DNA of 17,689 nucleotides from NCBI GenBank assembly GCA_029259935.1, contig JAJDEH010000211.1:1-17689 (forward strand), in the 5' to 3' direction. This DNA comes from Planctomycetota bacterium. Lineage in GTDB: Bacteria > Planctomycetota > Planctomycetia > Pirellulales > Pirellulaceae. The notes under the pieces are model-generated. The model was not told the DNA's origin and made no database searches. It saw nothing but the letters and a program-made list of their open reading frames with translations. A program made the translations under genes and the position numbers. Below, one piece after another: positions 8,104-14,406 of the stretch (the first letter of the stretch is position 1; every line of letters begins with the position of its first letter).

Positions 8104-8148
8104 AAAAACGCTGATTCGCCAGGCGGGCTCAGCGGAAGCCTTTATAGA

Positions 8149-8169
8149 TTCACTACCACTGGTAGTGAA
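8149..8169. repeat. Near-perfect palindrome after the DUF3800 pair
   Basis: TTCACTACCA and TGGTAGTGAA form 10-bp arms around one central base. It lies 45 bases past the stop at 8103. With no T-run next to it, it looks more like a protein-binding operator than an intrinsic terminator, though a hairpin that ends or stabilises the upstream transcript is possible. Confidence 0.55.
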
Positions 8170-8240
8170 CTACTTTAATTATTCGCCAAACATGGCCATC
8201 TTTCAATATGAATTGACACAAAATCTGCAAAATAGGTCAC

Positions 8241-8279
8241 CAAAAAAACTAAAAACGCCAGCGTTTGTCAATTCTGGCG
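8241..8279 (-). terminator. Intrinsic terminator for the 8362-8655 gene
   Basis: Read on the minus strand, CGCCAG, a 12-base loop and CTGGCG are followed by TTTTTAGTTTTTTT. It lies about 80 bases past the stop of the only minus-strand gene that could use it. Confidence 0.7.
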
Positions 8280-8361
8280 GGGGTCGACAGCAGAGGATTT
8301 TGCAGGATAAACGCCGATCTTGTCTCTACTACCGAATCTCAAACCGCACTTTTCGCCTGCT

Positions 8362-8655
8362 CTAGGCACTTCGGGACTTGAAAATAGCTACTTTCGGCTC
8401 ACCAAACTCACTCTTGGACGCCGTGCGCCTGATTTTGGAGAGCAATTGGTCAGATTCGTCACCGTCAAGAATCAGCTTTTCCTGCCTGCCCGCCAAAAGC
8501 ACTTGTAGTTCGTGGCCATCGTAGTCGTAATCGATGATCCGGTCGCGGTTAATCCCTCGAAGAATTGGGGTGCCGTCTTCGACCGTAACGTATTCCAAGA
8601 AGTTGTTTTCCTGAACCTGTTGCCGAACGTCTGCAATTTCAGAAACACGTGCCAT
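8362..8655 (-). CDS. Unknown 97-residue protein
   Basis: MARVSEIADVRQQVQENNFL onward; acidic, soluble, no signal peptide or membrane segment. The middle (ILRGINRDRIIDYDYDGHEL, then QVLLAGRQEKLIL) alternates hydrophobic and charged residues as in a small beta-rich domain. I do not recognise the family. The start is chosen for AAAGGGC about 5 bases upstream and a plausible promoter a further 45 bases back; an upstream in-frame ATG at 8751 would add a stretch without protein character. It stands as a single transcription unit with its own promoter and terminator. Role in the island unknown. Confidence 0.62.
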   Translation of the reverse strand: MARVSEIADVRQQVQENNFLEYVTVEDGTPILRGINRDRIIDYDYDGHELQVLLAGRQEKLILDGDESDQLLSKIRRTASKSEFGEPKVAIFKSRSA

Positions 8656-8700
8656 GGGTTGCCCTTTTTCGAAAGATGAGATGAGGTGGTGGGTGCTGGA

Positions 8701-8728
8701 ATCATATACACGCCATCTTGGTAGACAA
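8701..8728 (-). promoter_or_regulatory. Sigma70-like promoter for the 8362-8655 gene
   Basis: On the minus strand TTGTCT (8728-8723), a 16-base spacer and TATGAT (8706-8701) precede the ATG at 8655 by about 45 bases, giving a normal leader length. Based on hexamer match only. Confidence 0.45.
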
Positions 8729-8780
8729 GAGATTTTCTCGTCACTGTTCACTGTCGCTCAACCCACTTCCCGCGAAACGA

Positions 8781-8808
8781 CCTTGCAAAATGGGTACACA
8801 TTGCAAGG
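8781..8808. repeat. Inverted repeat between XRE gene and the 97-aa gene
   Basis: CCTTGCAA and TTGCAAGG are 8-bp arms separated by 12 bases, which themselves contain partly pairing AATG/CATT. It lies about 53 bases past the XRE gene's stop and 53 bases upstream of the promoter at 8701-8728. No T-run follows, so an operator, possibly for the adjacent XRE regulator, is as likely as a terminator. Confidence 0.45.
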
Positions 8809-8860
8809 GATCGCGGTGCGGTGGGATTGCGTGACATTGGCACCGATGAACGAATCGGAT

Positions 8861-9190
8861 TCACCGATATTGAACAGCGCCTCGGCAGCGTTGCTCAATC
8901 TCGCGGAACAACACAGGTAACTTATCCACTACTTCCTCGTCAGACAAAATGTCATCAGGAATCCTGCCCCGTTCAGCGGCCGCCGCATCAAACAACGCCA
9001 TCCACTTGTCACTGCCCGGTTGCAGCCCCAACGCGTCTGCGTACATTTCGACACGCTCTCTATTGGGTGCCGCAAGACGGCCACGCTCTATTTTGCTGTG
9101 CTCGCCAGCGTCCAGGCCATTTGAAACGCAGAACTCGCGTAGCGAGAACCCCGCTTCCAGTCGGTACGTTTTCATTAGTTCGCCGAACAT
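8861..9190 (-). CDS. XRE-family helix-turn-helix regulator
   Basis: 109 residues. Residues about 5-58 form a Cro/cI-type HTH: MKTYRLEAGFSLREFCVSNG, then a recognition-helix region ending SKIERGR and a closing helix VEMYADALGL. The remainder (SDKWMALFDAAAAERGRIPDD...) is helical and unassigned. It starts 6 bases after the stop of the upstream 85-aa gene, with AGGGG about 9 bases before the ATG, so the two are cotranscribed. The gene pair resembles the layout of an autoregulated control unit; an antitoxin role is possible but I do not recognise the partner as a toxin. Likely controls island gene expression (inference). Confidence 0.82.
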   Translation of the reverse strand: MFGELMKTYRLEAGFSLREFCVSNGLDAGEHSKIERGRLAAPNRERVEMYADALGLQPGSDKWMALFDAAAAERGRIPDDILSDEEVVDKLPVLFREIEQRCRGAVQYR

Positions 9191-9196
9191 ATTTTG

Positions 9197-9454
9197 CTAC
9201 CCCTGGGCGTTCTTGATCGACGCAACGATCTGCCTCGATTGTTCCACCAAGTTGTCGTTATCGCCACTATCTTTTAGATCGAAGATCAGTTCGTCTACTC
9301 TTGGCCTTTCCGCGTCCACAGCGATGCGTTTCGGCAGGTTGTCCCAAACCACCGTTTCCTCGCCGCCAACCCTAACACGGATTCGATTTGCCCGCTCAAC
9401 AAGACCAGATGAGTTTCGAATCTCGTCTACTGCATTCACTCTGATTGGTTCCAT
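9197..9454 (-). CDS. Unknown 85-residue protein paired with the XRE regulator
   Basis: MEPIRVNAVDEIRNSSGLVE onward, with a central RIRVRVGGEETVVWDNLP segment that reads as beta strands and an acidic C-terminal half ending SRQIVASIKNAQG. No membrane or signal segments; family not recognised. AGGGGG lies about 6 bases before the ATG. It is the first substantial gene of the operon with the XRE regulator, so it may be its co-regulator or partner. Confidence 0.62.
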   Translation of the reverse strand: MEPIRVNAVDEIRNSSGLVERANRIRVRVGGEETVVWDNLPKRIAVDAERPRVDELIFDLKDSGDNDNLVEQSRQIVASIKNAQG

Positions 9455-9463
9455 AAAGACCCC

Positions 9464-9508
9464 CTAATTAAGGCTGACGGTAAATGAATGTTTCTGGCTT
9501 TTATTCAT
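9464..9508 (-). CDS. Possible 14-codon leader peptide
   Basis: ATG at 9508 opens MNKSQKHSFTVSLN, ending in a TAG that abuts the GGGG ribosome site of the next gene. AAAGG lies about 10 bases upstream. Translation through it would affect access to the next start. No run of one regulatory amino acid is seen, so an attenuation role is not supported directly. Confidence 0.22.
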   Translation of the reverse strand: MNKSQKHSFTVSLN

Positions 9509-9526
9509 GCTGTCGCTACCTTTCGT

Positions 9527-9557
9527 ATTGTAGCCATTTCGGCGCGACAATCGACAA
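9527..9557 (-). promoter_or_regulatory. Possible promoter of the 85-aa/XRE operon
   Basis: On the minus strand TACAAT (9532-9527) is preceded by TTGTCG (9557-9552) at a long 19-base spacing. TTGTCG occurs twice, in tandem as GATTGTC GATTGTC, a possible operator half-site repeat for the XRE protein. The divergent gene at 9669 shares this intergenic region. Confidence 0.35.
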
Positions 9558-9668
9558 TCAGTAATTGCCAATCCGCCGAACACGGCACGCGATGCTCTAA
9601 TTGGCCAAAGTCCGCCAAGAAGAAAAAAACCTAGCCACAAAAGGAGGGCCAGCAGTGGGCAACAAAAG

Positions 9669-9863
9669 ATGAAACTAAAGTACCGGGATCTAACGAAACG
9701 GTGCCCAGATTGCAGCAAGCCTGGCGTGGACTCCTACGGGTGCCGTAGATGCAAAGGGCAAGGAAGAGTGCCAAACAAAGCAGGCAAAGCCATCCTGCTG
9801 CTGTTGCACCACTTCAAGGATTATGACGACGAGGATGAGGATGATGACCCTAACCTAGCATGA
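9669..9863 (+). CDS. DnaJ-type zinc-ribbon mini-protein
   Basis: 64 residues. CPDC at about 12-15 and CRRC at about 26-29 would bind one zinc ion. The second motif continues CRRCKGQGRV, matching the CxxCxGxG pattern of the DnaJ cysteine-rich domain and of many small phage and island zinc ribbons. The tail is strongly acidic (YDDEDEDDDPNLA). The AGGAGG at about 9640 is roughly 20 bases from the ATG, too far for a normal site, and no better in-frame start exists. It is the only plus-strand gene in the right half of the island, divergent from the XRE operon and convergent with the 80-aa gene. Role unknown; nucleic-acid or protein binding is likely for the fold. Confidence 0.65.
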   Translation: MKLKYRDLTKRCPDCSKPGVDSYGCRRCKGQGRVPNKAGKAILLLLHHFKDYDDEDEDDDPNLA

Positions 9864-9888
9864 GTCACGCCGATGCGCAGCCGAATGC

Positions 9889-10131
9889 TCACGCCGCAAT
9901 CCCAGGCGGCTCGCCCTCTTCCCACCAATCGCTCTGGTTGCGATCGCAGACGTAGCCAGGCTGGCCTTCCCCGCGTTTCCACCATTCGTGTCGTTCCAAG
10001 AACGCCTCTTCCTCAACTAGGCGTTGGCCTATGGACGCTATGGCTCGCTGGGCTTCCTTGAGAGCGTTGGTAAACCGTTTGATGGACGGGGCCGCGACCG
10101 ACAGGTCCAAGACTATTTGCGATGTTTTCAT
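9889..10131 (-). CDS. Unknown 80-residue protein, possibly from a leaderless mRNA
   Basis: MKTSQIVLDLSVAAPSIKRF opens a helical N-terminal half (TNALKEAQRAIASIGQRLVEEEAFLERHEWW), followed by a Trp/Gly-rich tail (SDWWEEGEPPG). Family not recognised. There is no Shine-Dalgarno site; instead TATAAT lies only 7 bases before the ATG, which would put the transcript start at or near the ATG. It is downstream of the integrase and excisionase genes in the same direction, with a gap of 43 bases. Confidence 0.55.
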   Translation of the reverse strand: MKTSQIVLDLSVAAPSIKRFTNALKEAQRAIASIGQRLVEEEAFLERHEWWKRGEGQPGYVCDRNQSDWWEEGEPPGIAA

Positions 10132-10138
10132 GGGGCAA

Positions 10139-10144
10139 ATTATA
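10139..10144 (-). promoter_or_regulatory. TATAAT box immediately upstream of the 80-aa gene
   Basis: A perfect -10 consensus on the minus strand ends 7 bases before the ATG at 10131. No good -35 is seen in the GC-rich sequence upstream. If used, the mRNA would be leaderless. Confidence 0.4.
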
Positions 10145-10174
10145 ACGCCGCCGAGTCCGCCGCGCTAAGAGCGG

Positions 10175-10357
10175 CTACTTTTCGTTTTCCGAAATGAATG
10201 CCTCAAGCGTGGCCAGCGAGTAGCGCACTGAGCGGCCAATTTTCAGATGGGGAATCTTTCCGTCCCGCGTCATTTGCCACAATTTGCGTTCGCACATCGA
10301 AAGCGCTTTGGCGGCGTCTTTGGGCTTCAGTAGCAGCGGTCGTTCGTCAGCCATCAT
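10175..10357 (-). CDS. Excisionase-type helix-turn-helix protein
   Basis: 60 residues. LLLKPKDAAKALSMCERKLW, QMTRDGKIPHLKIGRSVRYS and LATLEAFISENEK make up a MerR-like HTH_17/excisionase domain: the first helix pair chooses the site, and the IPHLKIGRSVRY wing is the family signature. It would act as recombination directionality factor for the neighbouring integrase, or as a repressor. Its first ATG overlaps the integrase stop by 4 bases (ATGA), so the two are coupled and transcribed together. A second ATG follows directly, so the true start may be one codon later. It is intact although the integrase is not. Confidence 0.85.
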   Translation of the reverse strand: MMADERPLLLKPKDAAKALSMCERKLWQMTRDGKIPHLKIGRSVRYSLATLEAFISENEK

Positions 10358-11638
10358 CCCACCTGCGCGGCAATTTCCGCCGCCGCTTCAAGGTCGCGTT
10401 CCGCGTAAACCTGCGTGATTGCCGCATCACTGTGGCCCAACACCACCCGAGCGGACTCGATGCCGAATTTCTTACGCAAGTCCGTTGCGCGAGCGTGGCG
10501 CAACCGATTCGGTGCCCAGCGGTGCGCTTTCTGCCACTCTCTCAATTCGGCCAGTTCCGACTCGCTCAACCGAGCAAGCCAAGCAGTCTTCGTTTCGCCA
10601 TCGCGTTGAGCCAGTGGGGGCGGCGCGGGAAACGCGACGTCACAGGCGCGGTGGATAGCTTTCCGATAGGAATTGGTGTCGTCGCAGTTGCCGACCGTTC
10701 GCTTGGGGCGAGACTTGCGATTGGTGCCCGGCCGATTGCCACATGAGAGCGGCGTCTTTCGCTTCTCGTGCTGTTCGGCCAGCCGCTTCGCTTCACTTTC
10801 GGCGGGCGAAAAACAATGCGTCTGCTTGTCACGCAGAAGATAGGGCCTGAGTACGTCCTGTGCTTGTGGCCCGATGAAAACTACTCGCTGCCGGGAATGA
10901 TGTTCGGTTTTGTGTTCCGACGGTCTGTACGCCCACACATTCCCACTGGTGTCCACGTCATCGGGTCTGATGGCACACAATTCCCCAGGGCGGCATCCGG
11001 TCAGCAACTCAAATCGAATCATGTCGACGACGACTGCCGACAGGTGTGGCAGCGTCGCTTGGACCACCGCGTCATCCACGGGCAGTATCGGGGCTGTCTC
11101 TCGAGCTTCCGTGCGGCCCTTTTGCAGCCCGGTTACGGCGGTCAATCGCTGATAGACTTCGAATGACAGCAGCTCTTCGGCTGCTGCCCATTTGAACATC
11201 CGGCGAATCCGACCAACGTTCTGGTTGATGGTGCCCCGAGCCAGCCCAGCATCCACCATCTTCTGCCGCACGGCCTTCAATGCCAACGGGCCAAACTCAT
11301 TGGCCACAGTCGTGACATACAGTTCTTTCAGGGGCCGCCGTGCGCACTTTATGGACCCTTGTTCGGCGGTTGGCCGACCGTGCTTGACGTAGTGCGTCGT
11401 CACGAATCGCCAGTACTGGGCCATCACTTCACTTCGCAGATAGTCAACGCCTGCGGTTCTTGGTGTGGCAATTGGCGACCCGCGACCAGCCACTCAGACA
11501 CCAGGCGGTCGTACTGGATACGACTAGCGTTAGTGCCATGGCGGCCGAGATAAAGACGCTTGCCGTTAAGTTCAACAAAAGCTTGGCCGCTAGGCTTGTG
11601 CTTCCGGTAGCGAGGAAGAGAGTTGACCAGACGTGCAT
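10354..11638 (-). pseudogene. Tyrosine recombinase/integrase, frame-broken
   Basis: Phage-type integrase acting on tRNA-Pro. The C-terminal part has the catalytic set: Arg in TGCRPGELC, Lys in SEHKTEHH, Asn at the usual His position plus Arg and His in NRLRHARAT, His in LGHSD and the Tyr nucleophile in QVYAERD. The N-terminal arm-binding part (LPRYRKHKPSGQAFVELNG, YLGRHGTNASRIQYDRLVSEWL) is in another frame ending at 11424. A tandem ACTTC ACTTC at 11426-11435 causes this; with one copy the reading becomes TICEV-MAQYWRF, as in intact planctomycete relatives. At the 5' end GAGGAG precedes an ATG at 11638 that is one base out of frame with the arm domain. Stop and restart overlap (TGATG at 11426-11422), so two separate polypeptides remain possible; an in-frame TTG at 11666 is an alternative start for the first. 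No tRNA terminator separates it from the tRNA promoter. Confidence 0.85.
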
Positions 11639-11664
11639 CGCGAAACTCCTCTTCAATGGATGAC

Positions 11665-11684
11665 AAGCGGTTACATAACCGCTT
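11665..11684. repeat. Inverted repeat near right end, possible integrase/excisionase arm site
   Basis: AAGCGGTTA and TAACCGCTT are perfect 9-bp arms around CA. It matches 5107-5126 at 17 of 20 positions and lies 84 bases inside the right 44-bp repeat. A weaker relative (14 of 20) is at 11719-11738. Lies just upstream of the integrase reading frame, so it could also be its operator. Confidence 0.55.
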
Positions 11685-11706
11685 GCGCCGTTGAAAATGA
11701 GCCGCG

Positions 11707-11723
11707 CTGCTGAACGTCAGCAG
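11707..11723. repeat. Short hairpin in the right end region
   Basis: CTGCTGA and TCAGCAG are perfect 7-bp arms around ACG. It lies between the tRNA and the integrase. Without a T-run in either direction it is not a clear terminator; a binding site in the attachment region is possible. Confidence 0.4.
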
Positions 11724-11768
11724 GTAACAAAATCGCTTGTTTCGGCAGGAAAAGTAGGTGTGAATGTC

Positions 11769-11812
11769 AGTCGGGCTGAGAGGATTCGAACCTCCGACCT
11801 TTTGACCCCCAG
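11769..11812 (-). repeat. Right attachment-site repeat within tRNA-Pro
   Basis: Identical 44 bases to 4931-4974. It supplies the 3' part of the functional tRNA, from the anticodon loop to the discriminator base, plus two bases beyond. The boundary at the anticodon loop is a typical crossover point for tyrosine integrases that use tRNA genes. Confidence 0.93.
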
Positions 11813-11845
11813 TCAAACGCGCTAACCAGACTGCGCTACAGCCCG
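11771..11845 (-). tRNA. tRNA-Pro (anticodon GGG)
   Basis: 75 bases folding as a full cloverleaf: acceptor CGGGCTG/CAGCCCG, D-arm GCGC/GCGC, anticodon stem TTTGA/TCAAA with loop CTGGGGG giving anticodon GGG, T-arm GGAGG TTCGAAT CCTCT, discriminator A. CCA is not encoded. It decodes CCC (and CCU by wobble). It is the integration target: its 5' half is chromosomal and its 3' half comes from the island, so function is preserved. Confidence 0.96.
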
Positions 11846-12138
11846 AAGGGCTAATTTTTAGCGGTTTTTGTTGATTCTGGCTAGTGGTCCTCCGCTTTAA
11901 TTCCAGTTCGTGCGAACAATCCCTCAGTCTGCGTTCTTCTTTGGGTTCTGACCGCTTTCGCCCGCCTCAGAATCATCCCGTTAACTTGACGCCCAAAGAT
12001 GGCTGGCTAACGGGGCCCGCGCGAACTTCTGGCCCGGGCGCGGCATCGAGCCTATGATCTAGGCATCGCGCTCGGTTGCTGTCGTCAGGTGCGTGACGAT
12101 CCGGGCTGCTTCCACGTCGACAGACGAGCCCCACCGTG
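11846..12138. other. Region between tRNA-Pro and the next gene
   Basis: 293 bases without a supported gene. It should hold the tRNA promoter (minus) and the promoter of the gene at 12139 (plus), but I see no convincing hexamer pair for either. Confidence 0.4.
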
Positions 12139-14406
12139 ATGAGGAACAAGGCCGTGCGAATCTTTGGATTTTTTTTCGTTACTTTGCTGGGTTGCGTGGC
12201 CGCGCGCGGCGGCACTTTGGAATTGCCTACGTTGGACAAGGCTGGCGAGCCGTTGCCCTGCCGAATCCTGGTCCGTGGCAGTGACGGCCGCTGCGTGGTT
12301 CCGCACGGTGCCGTAACGCTGGAGACCGGACAAGATCATTGGTTCATGTCGGCGGGCCGGTGTCGCGTGGAGGTACCAGGTGGCGAGGCGATAATTCGAA
12401 TCGAACGAGGGCCCGAATATGTGCGAATCAAGGAACGTCTCGATCTGACGGGCAAGGCCGCTTCGAAAAAGACTTTCCGGCTGAAACGATGGATCGATAT
12501 GAAGCAGCGGGGCTATCTGTGTGGCGAGAACCACTTGCACGTGGATTCGGTTCAGCTTGCCCCGATGCTGGTGGCCGAAGGATTGGACTTCGGCACTTCG
12601 CTAACGTGGTGGCGGGGGCCCGACTCGCGGCGGCCCGTTCCGGAAGGAACGGGGCGCGTGCGGTTACTTGAATTCGCCCATCGACAAATGCCGACCAGCA
12701 TTTACGATGCGGAACTCGAATACGCGTGGGGCGCGGCCTATATCCAGAACCTGCCCGCGCCGCTGCCGATCAAAGCCGAGCCTGGCAGACCCAACCTGGA
12801 CTATCTGCGTCACGCGGCCGACGCGGGCGCGATCGTTCACTACCAGGGCGGCTGGTCGCGTGAAGTCCTTGTCGACGCGCTATTGGGTTGCGTGCATACC
12901 GTCAACGTTTGTAATAACAATTTCGCCCTGCATCGTTTTCAACCCCGCAGCCGCTACTCGAACCTGTTGGAGGTGGAGAACTTCCCCGTCTATCCCGACA
13001 ACGACACGGGCATGTTGAAGATGAATACGGATACCTACTATCGGCTGCTGAATTGTGGTTTGAAATTGTCCGCCGGGGCCGGGACGGCGACGGGAGTCAA
13101 GCAAGCGCCCGTTGGCTATAACCGAACCTATGTGCGATCGGCAAAGGACGCGTCGATCGACGAGTTCTACGCGGCGTGGAAGGCGGGCCGCAACTTTGTG
13201 ACGAATGGTCCGATGCTGCTGTTACGAACGGAATCCGGCGAGCGGCCTGGCGACACCATGAAAATGCCGAAAGCGGGCGGCCCGGTCAACGTCCATGTGG
13301 AAGCGATCTCCAACCAACCGCTCACGGCTGTCGAAATTATTGTCAACGGAGAGGTTGTCGCGTCGCTGGACATCGAGAACGACAAACATGTCGTCGGCTC
13401 GCGCGAACTGCATGTTGCTGAAGGCTCGTGGATCGCCGCGCGATGTACCGCGCGAGACGATCTGCTCAGCGATGACGAACTGGCGGGATATAAGGACACC
13501 AGTGGCAACAAACCCTATCGGGTCGCTCCATCTCGGTTGCGTTTCGCTCACACGAGCCCCATCTACGTCACGGTCGACGGCAGAAGCGTGGCGGTGCGAA
13601 AATCGATCGACGAGGGGCTGCGGATGCTCGACCGATTCGAGGACTTCTCGCGGAAAACCGCCGACGCTCGGTTTCAACCGTCCATGTCCAAGGCCATCCA
13701 CACCGCCCGCGGGCGACTGCAAGAGCGAACTGACCAACGGAAACGTGTCACCTATCATGTTCAGAAGACGAAGTCCGCTATCCGCATTGACGGCCGGCTT
13801 GATGAACCAGCTTGGCGGGAAGCGGCTTCCGTGGGCGAATTCAAATTTCCCTGGTGGCAGGCGGGCCGTAAGGAACAGACGGTGGCCAAACTCTTGTGGA
13901 ACGACGAATACCTTTACGTCTCCTTTCGTTGCGAGGACGCTCACATCTGGGGTGAACAGACCAAACGCGACGGTCCGGTGTCTCGCGATGATTGCGTGGA
14001 AGTGTTCACGGCACCAGACCCGTCTCAGCCTTTGAACTACTTCAACATCGAAATGAATGTTCGCCGCGCGATACTCGATCGGCATCATCCAAGCGGGCCG
14101 GGAAAGCCGGAGGTGCCCAACTGGAATGCCCAGGGAATCAAGATCGCCACATCGGTCGAAGGCACGCTCAATGACGATTCGGATTCGGATAGGTCGTGGA
14201 TCCTGGAAGCCGCCATCCCCTTCGCCAATTTTAAAGCCGCGGCTCGGCACACACCTCCCGAACCCGGAGACGTTTGGCACATGAACCTCAATCGGCTCGG
14301 GGGGAAGACCAACCCGCAACACAGCCAGTGGTCGCCGGGCACCTCCAAGCGCCCCAGCTTTCACGTACCGCAAGACTTCGGCCGAGTGATTTTTGCTGAA
14401 CGTTGA
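12139..14406 (+). CDS. Secreted CehA/McbA-like metallohydrolase-type protein with CBM9-like C-terminus
   Basis: 755 residues. The N-terminus MRNKAVRIFGFFFVTLLGCV is a signal sequence; LLGC around Cys19 fits a lipobox, so it may be a lipoprotein. Residues about 120-365 resemble the PHP-related CehA/McbA family: YLCGENHLHVD carries His132 and His134 as expected metal ligands, followed by LVAEGLDFGTSLTWW and later DAGAIVHYQGGW and KLSAGAGTATG. The usual TDH after the first motif is replaced by LTWW, so catalysis is uncertain. From about 538 (IDGRLDEPAW...LLWNDEYLYVSFRCED) a CBM9-like domain runs to the end (HVPQDFGRVIF). Substrate unknown. The start is the ATG; a GTG directly before it is possible and neither has a good ribosome site. 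Base composition looks like that of the downstream gene, not the island. Confidence 0.83.
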   Translation: MRNKAVRIFGFFFVTLLGCVAARGGTLELPTLDKAGEPLPCRILVRGSDGRCVVPHGAVTLETGQDHWFMSAGRCRVEVPGGEAIIRIERGPEYVRIKERLDLTGKAASKKTFRLKRWIDMKQRGYLCGENHLHVDSVQLAPMLVAEGLDFGTSLTWWRGPDSRRPVPEGTGRVRLLEFAHRQMPTSIYDAELEYAWGAAYIQNLPAPLPIKAEPGRPNLDYLRHAADAGAIVHYQGGWSREVLVDALLGCVHTVNVCNNNFALHRFQPRSRYSNLLEVENFPVYPDNDTGMLKMNTDTYYRLLNCGLKLSAGAGTATGVKQAPVGYNRTYVRSAKDASIDEFYAAWKAGRNFVTNGPMLLLRTESGERPGDTMKMPKAGGPVNVHVEAISNQPLTAVEIIVNGEVVASLDIENDKHVVGSRELHVAEGSWIAARCTARDDLLSDDELAGYKDTSGNKPYRVAPSRLRFAHTSPIYVTVDGRSVAVRKSIDEGLRMLDRFEDFSRKTADARFQPSMSKAIHTARGRLQERTDQRKRVTYHVQKTKSAIRIDGRLDEPAWREAASVGEFKFPWWQAGRKEQTVAKLLWNDEYLYVSFRCEDAHIWGEQTKRDGPVSRDDCVEVFTAPDPSQPLNYFNIEMNVRRAILDRHHPSGPGKPEVPNWNAQGIKIATSVEGTLNDDSDSDRSWILEAAIPFANFKAAARHTPPEPGDVWHMNLNRLGGKTNPQHSQWSPGTSKRPSFHVPQDFGRVIFAER

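Larger units (their letters stand above)
4931..11812. mobile_element. tRNA-Pro-integrated genomic island with tyrosine integrase
   Basis: An integrative element bounded by perfect 44-bp direct repeats, with one repeat unit of 6838 bp. The right repeat completes a full tRNA-Pro(GGG); the left is the displaced 3' fragment. An integrase of the tyrosine recombinase family and an excisionase-type HTH gene lie at the tRNA end, as is usual for tRNA-targeted islands. No conjugation, replication or clear phage structural genes are visible, so it is either a mobilisable or satellite-like island or a reduced remnant. The integrase is frame-broken, so present mobility is doubtful without a helper. Confidence 0.9.

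Noticed and set aside
9464..9718. 84-aa minus-strand frame with a hydrophobic stretch
   Set aside because: Its start lies inside the divergent zinc-ribbon gene and it has no ribosome site; only the last 14 codons have a plausible start.
11640..11816. N-terminal extension of the integrase arm frame (TGGQKVGGSNPLSPT...)
   Set aside because: It is a translation of the tRNA-Pro 3' half and the attachment region, not protein.
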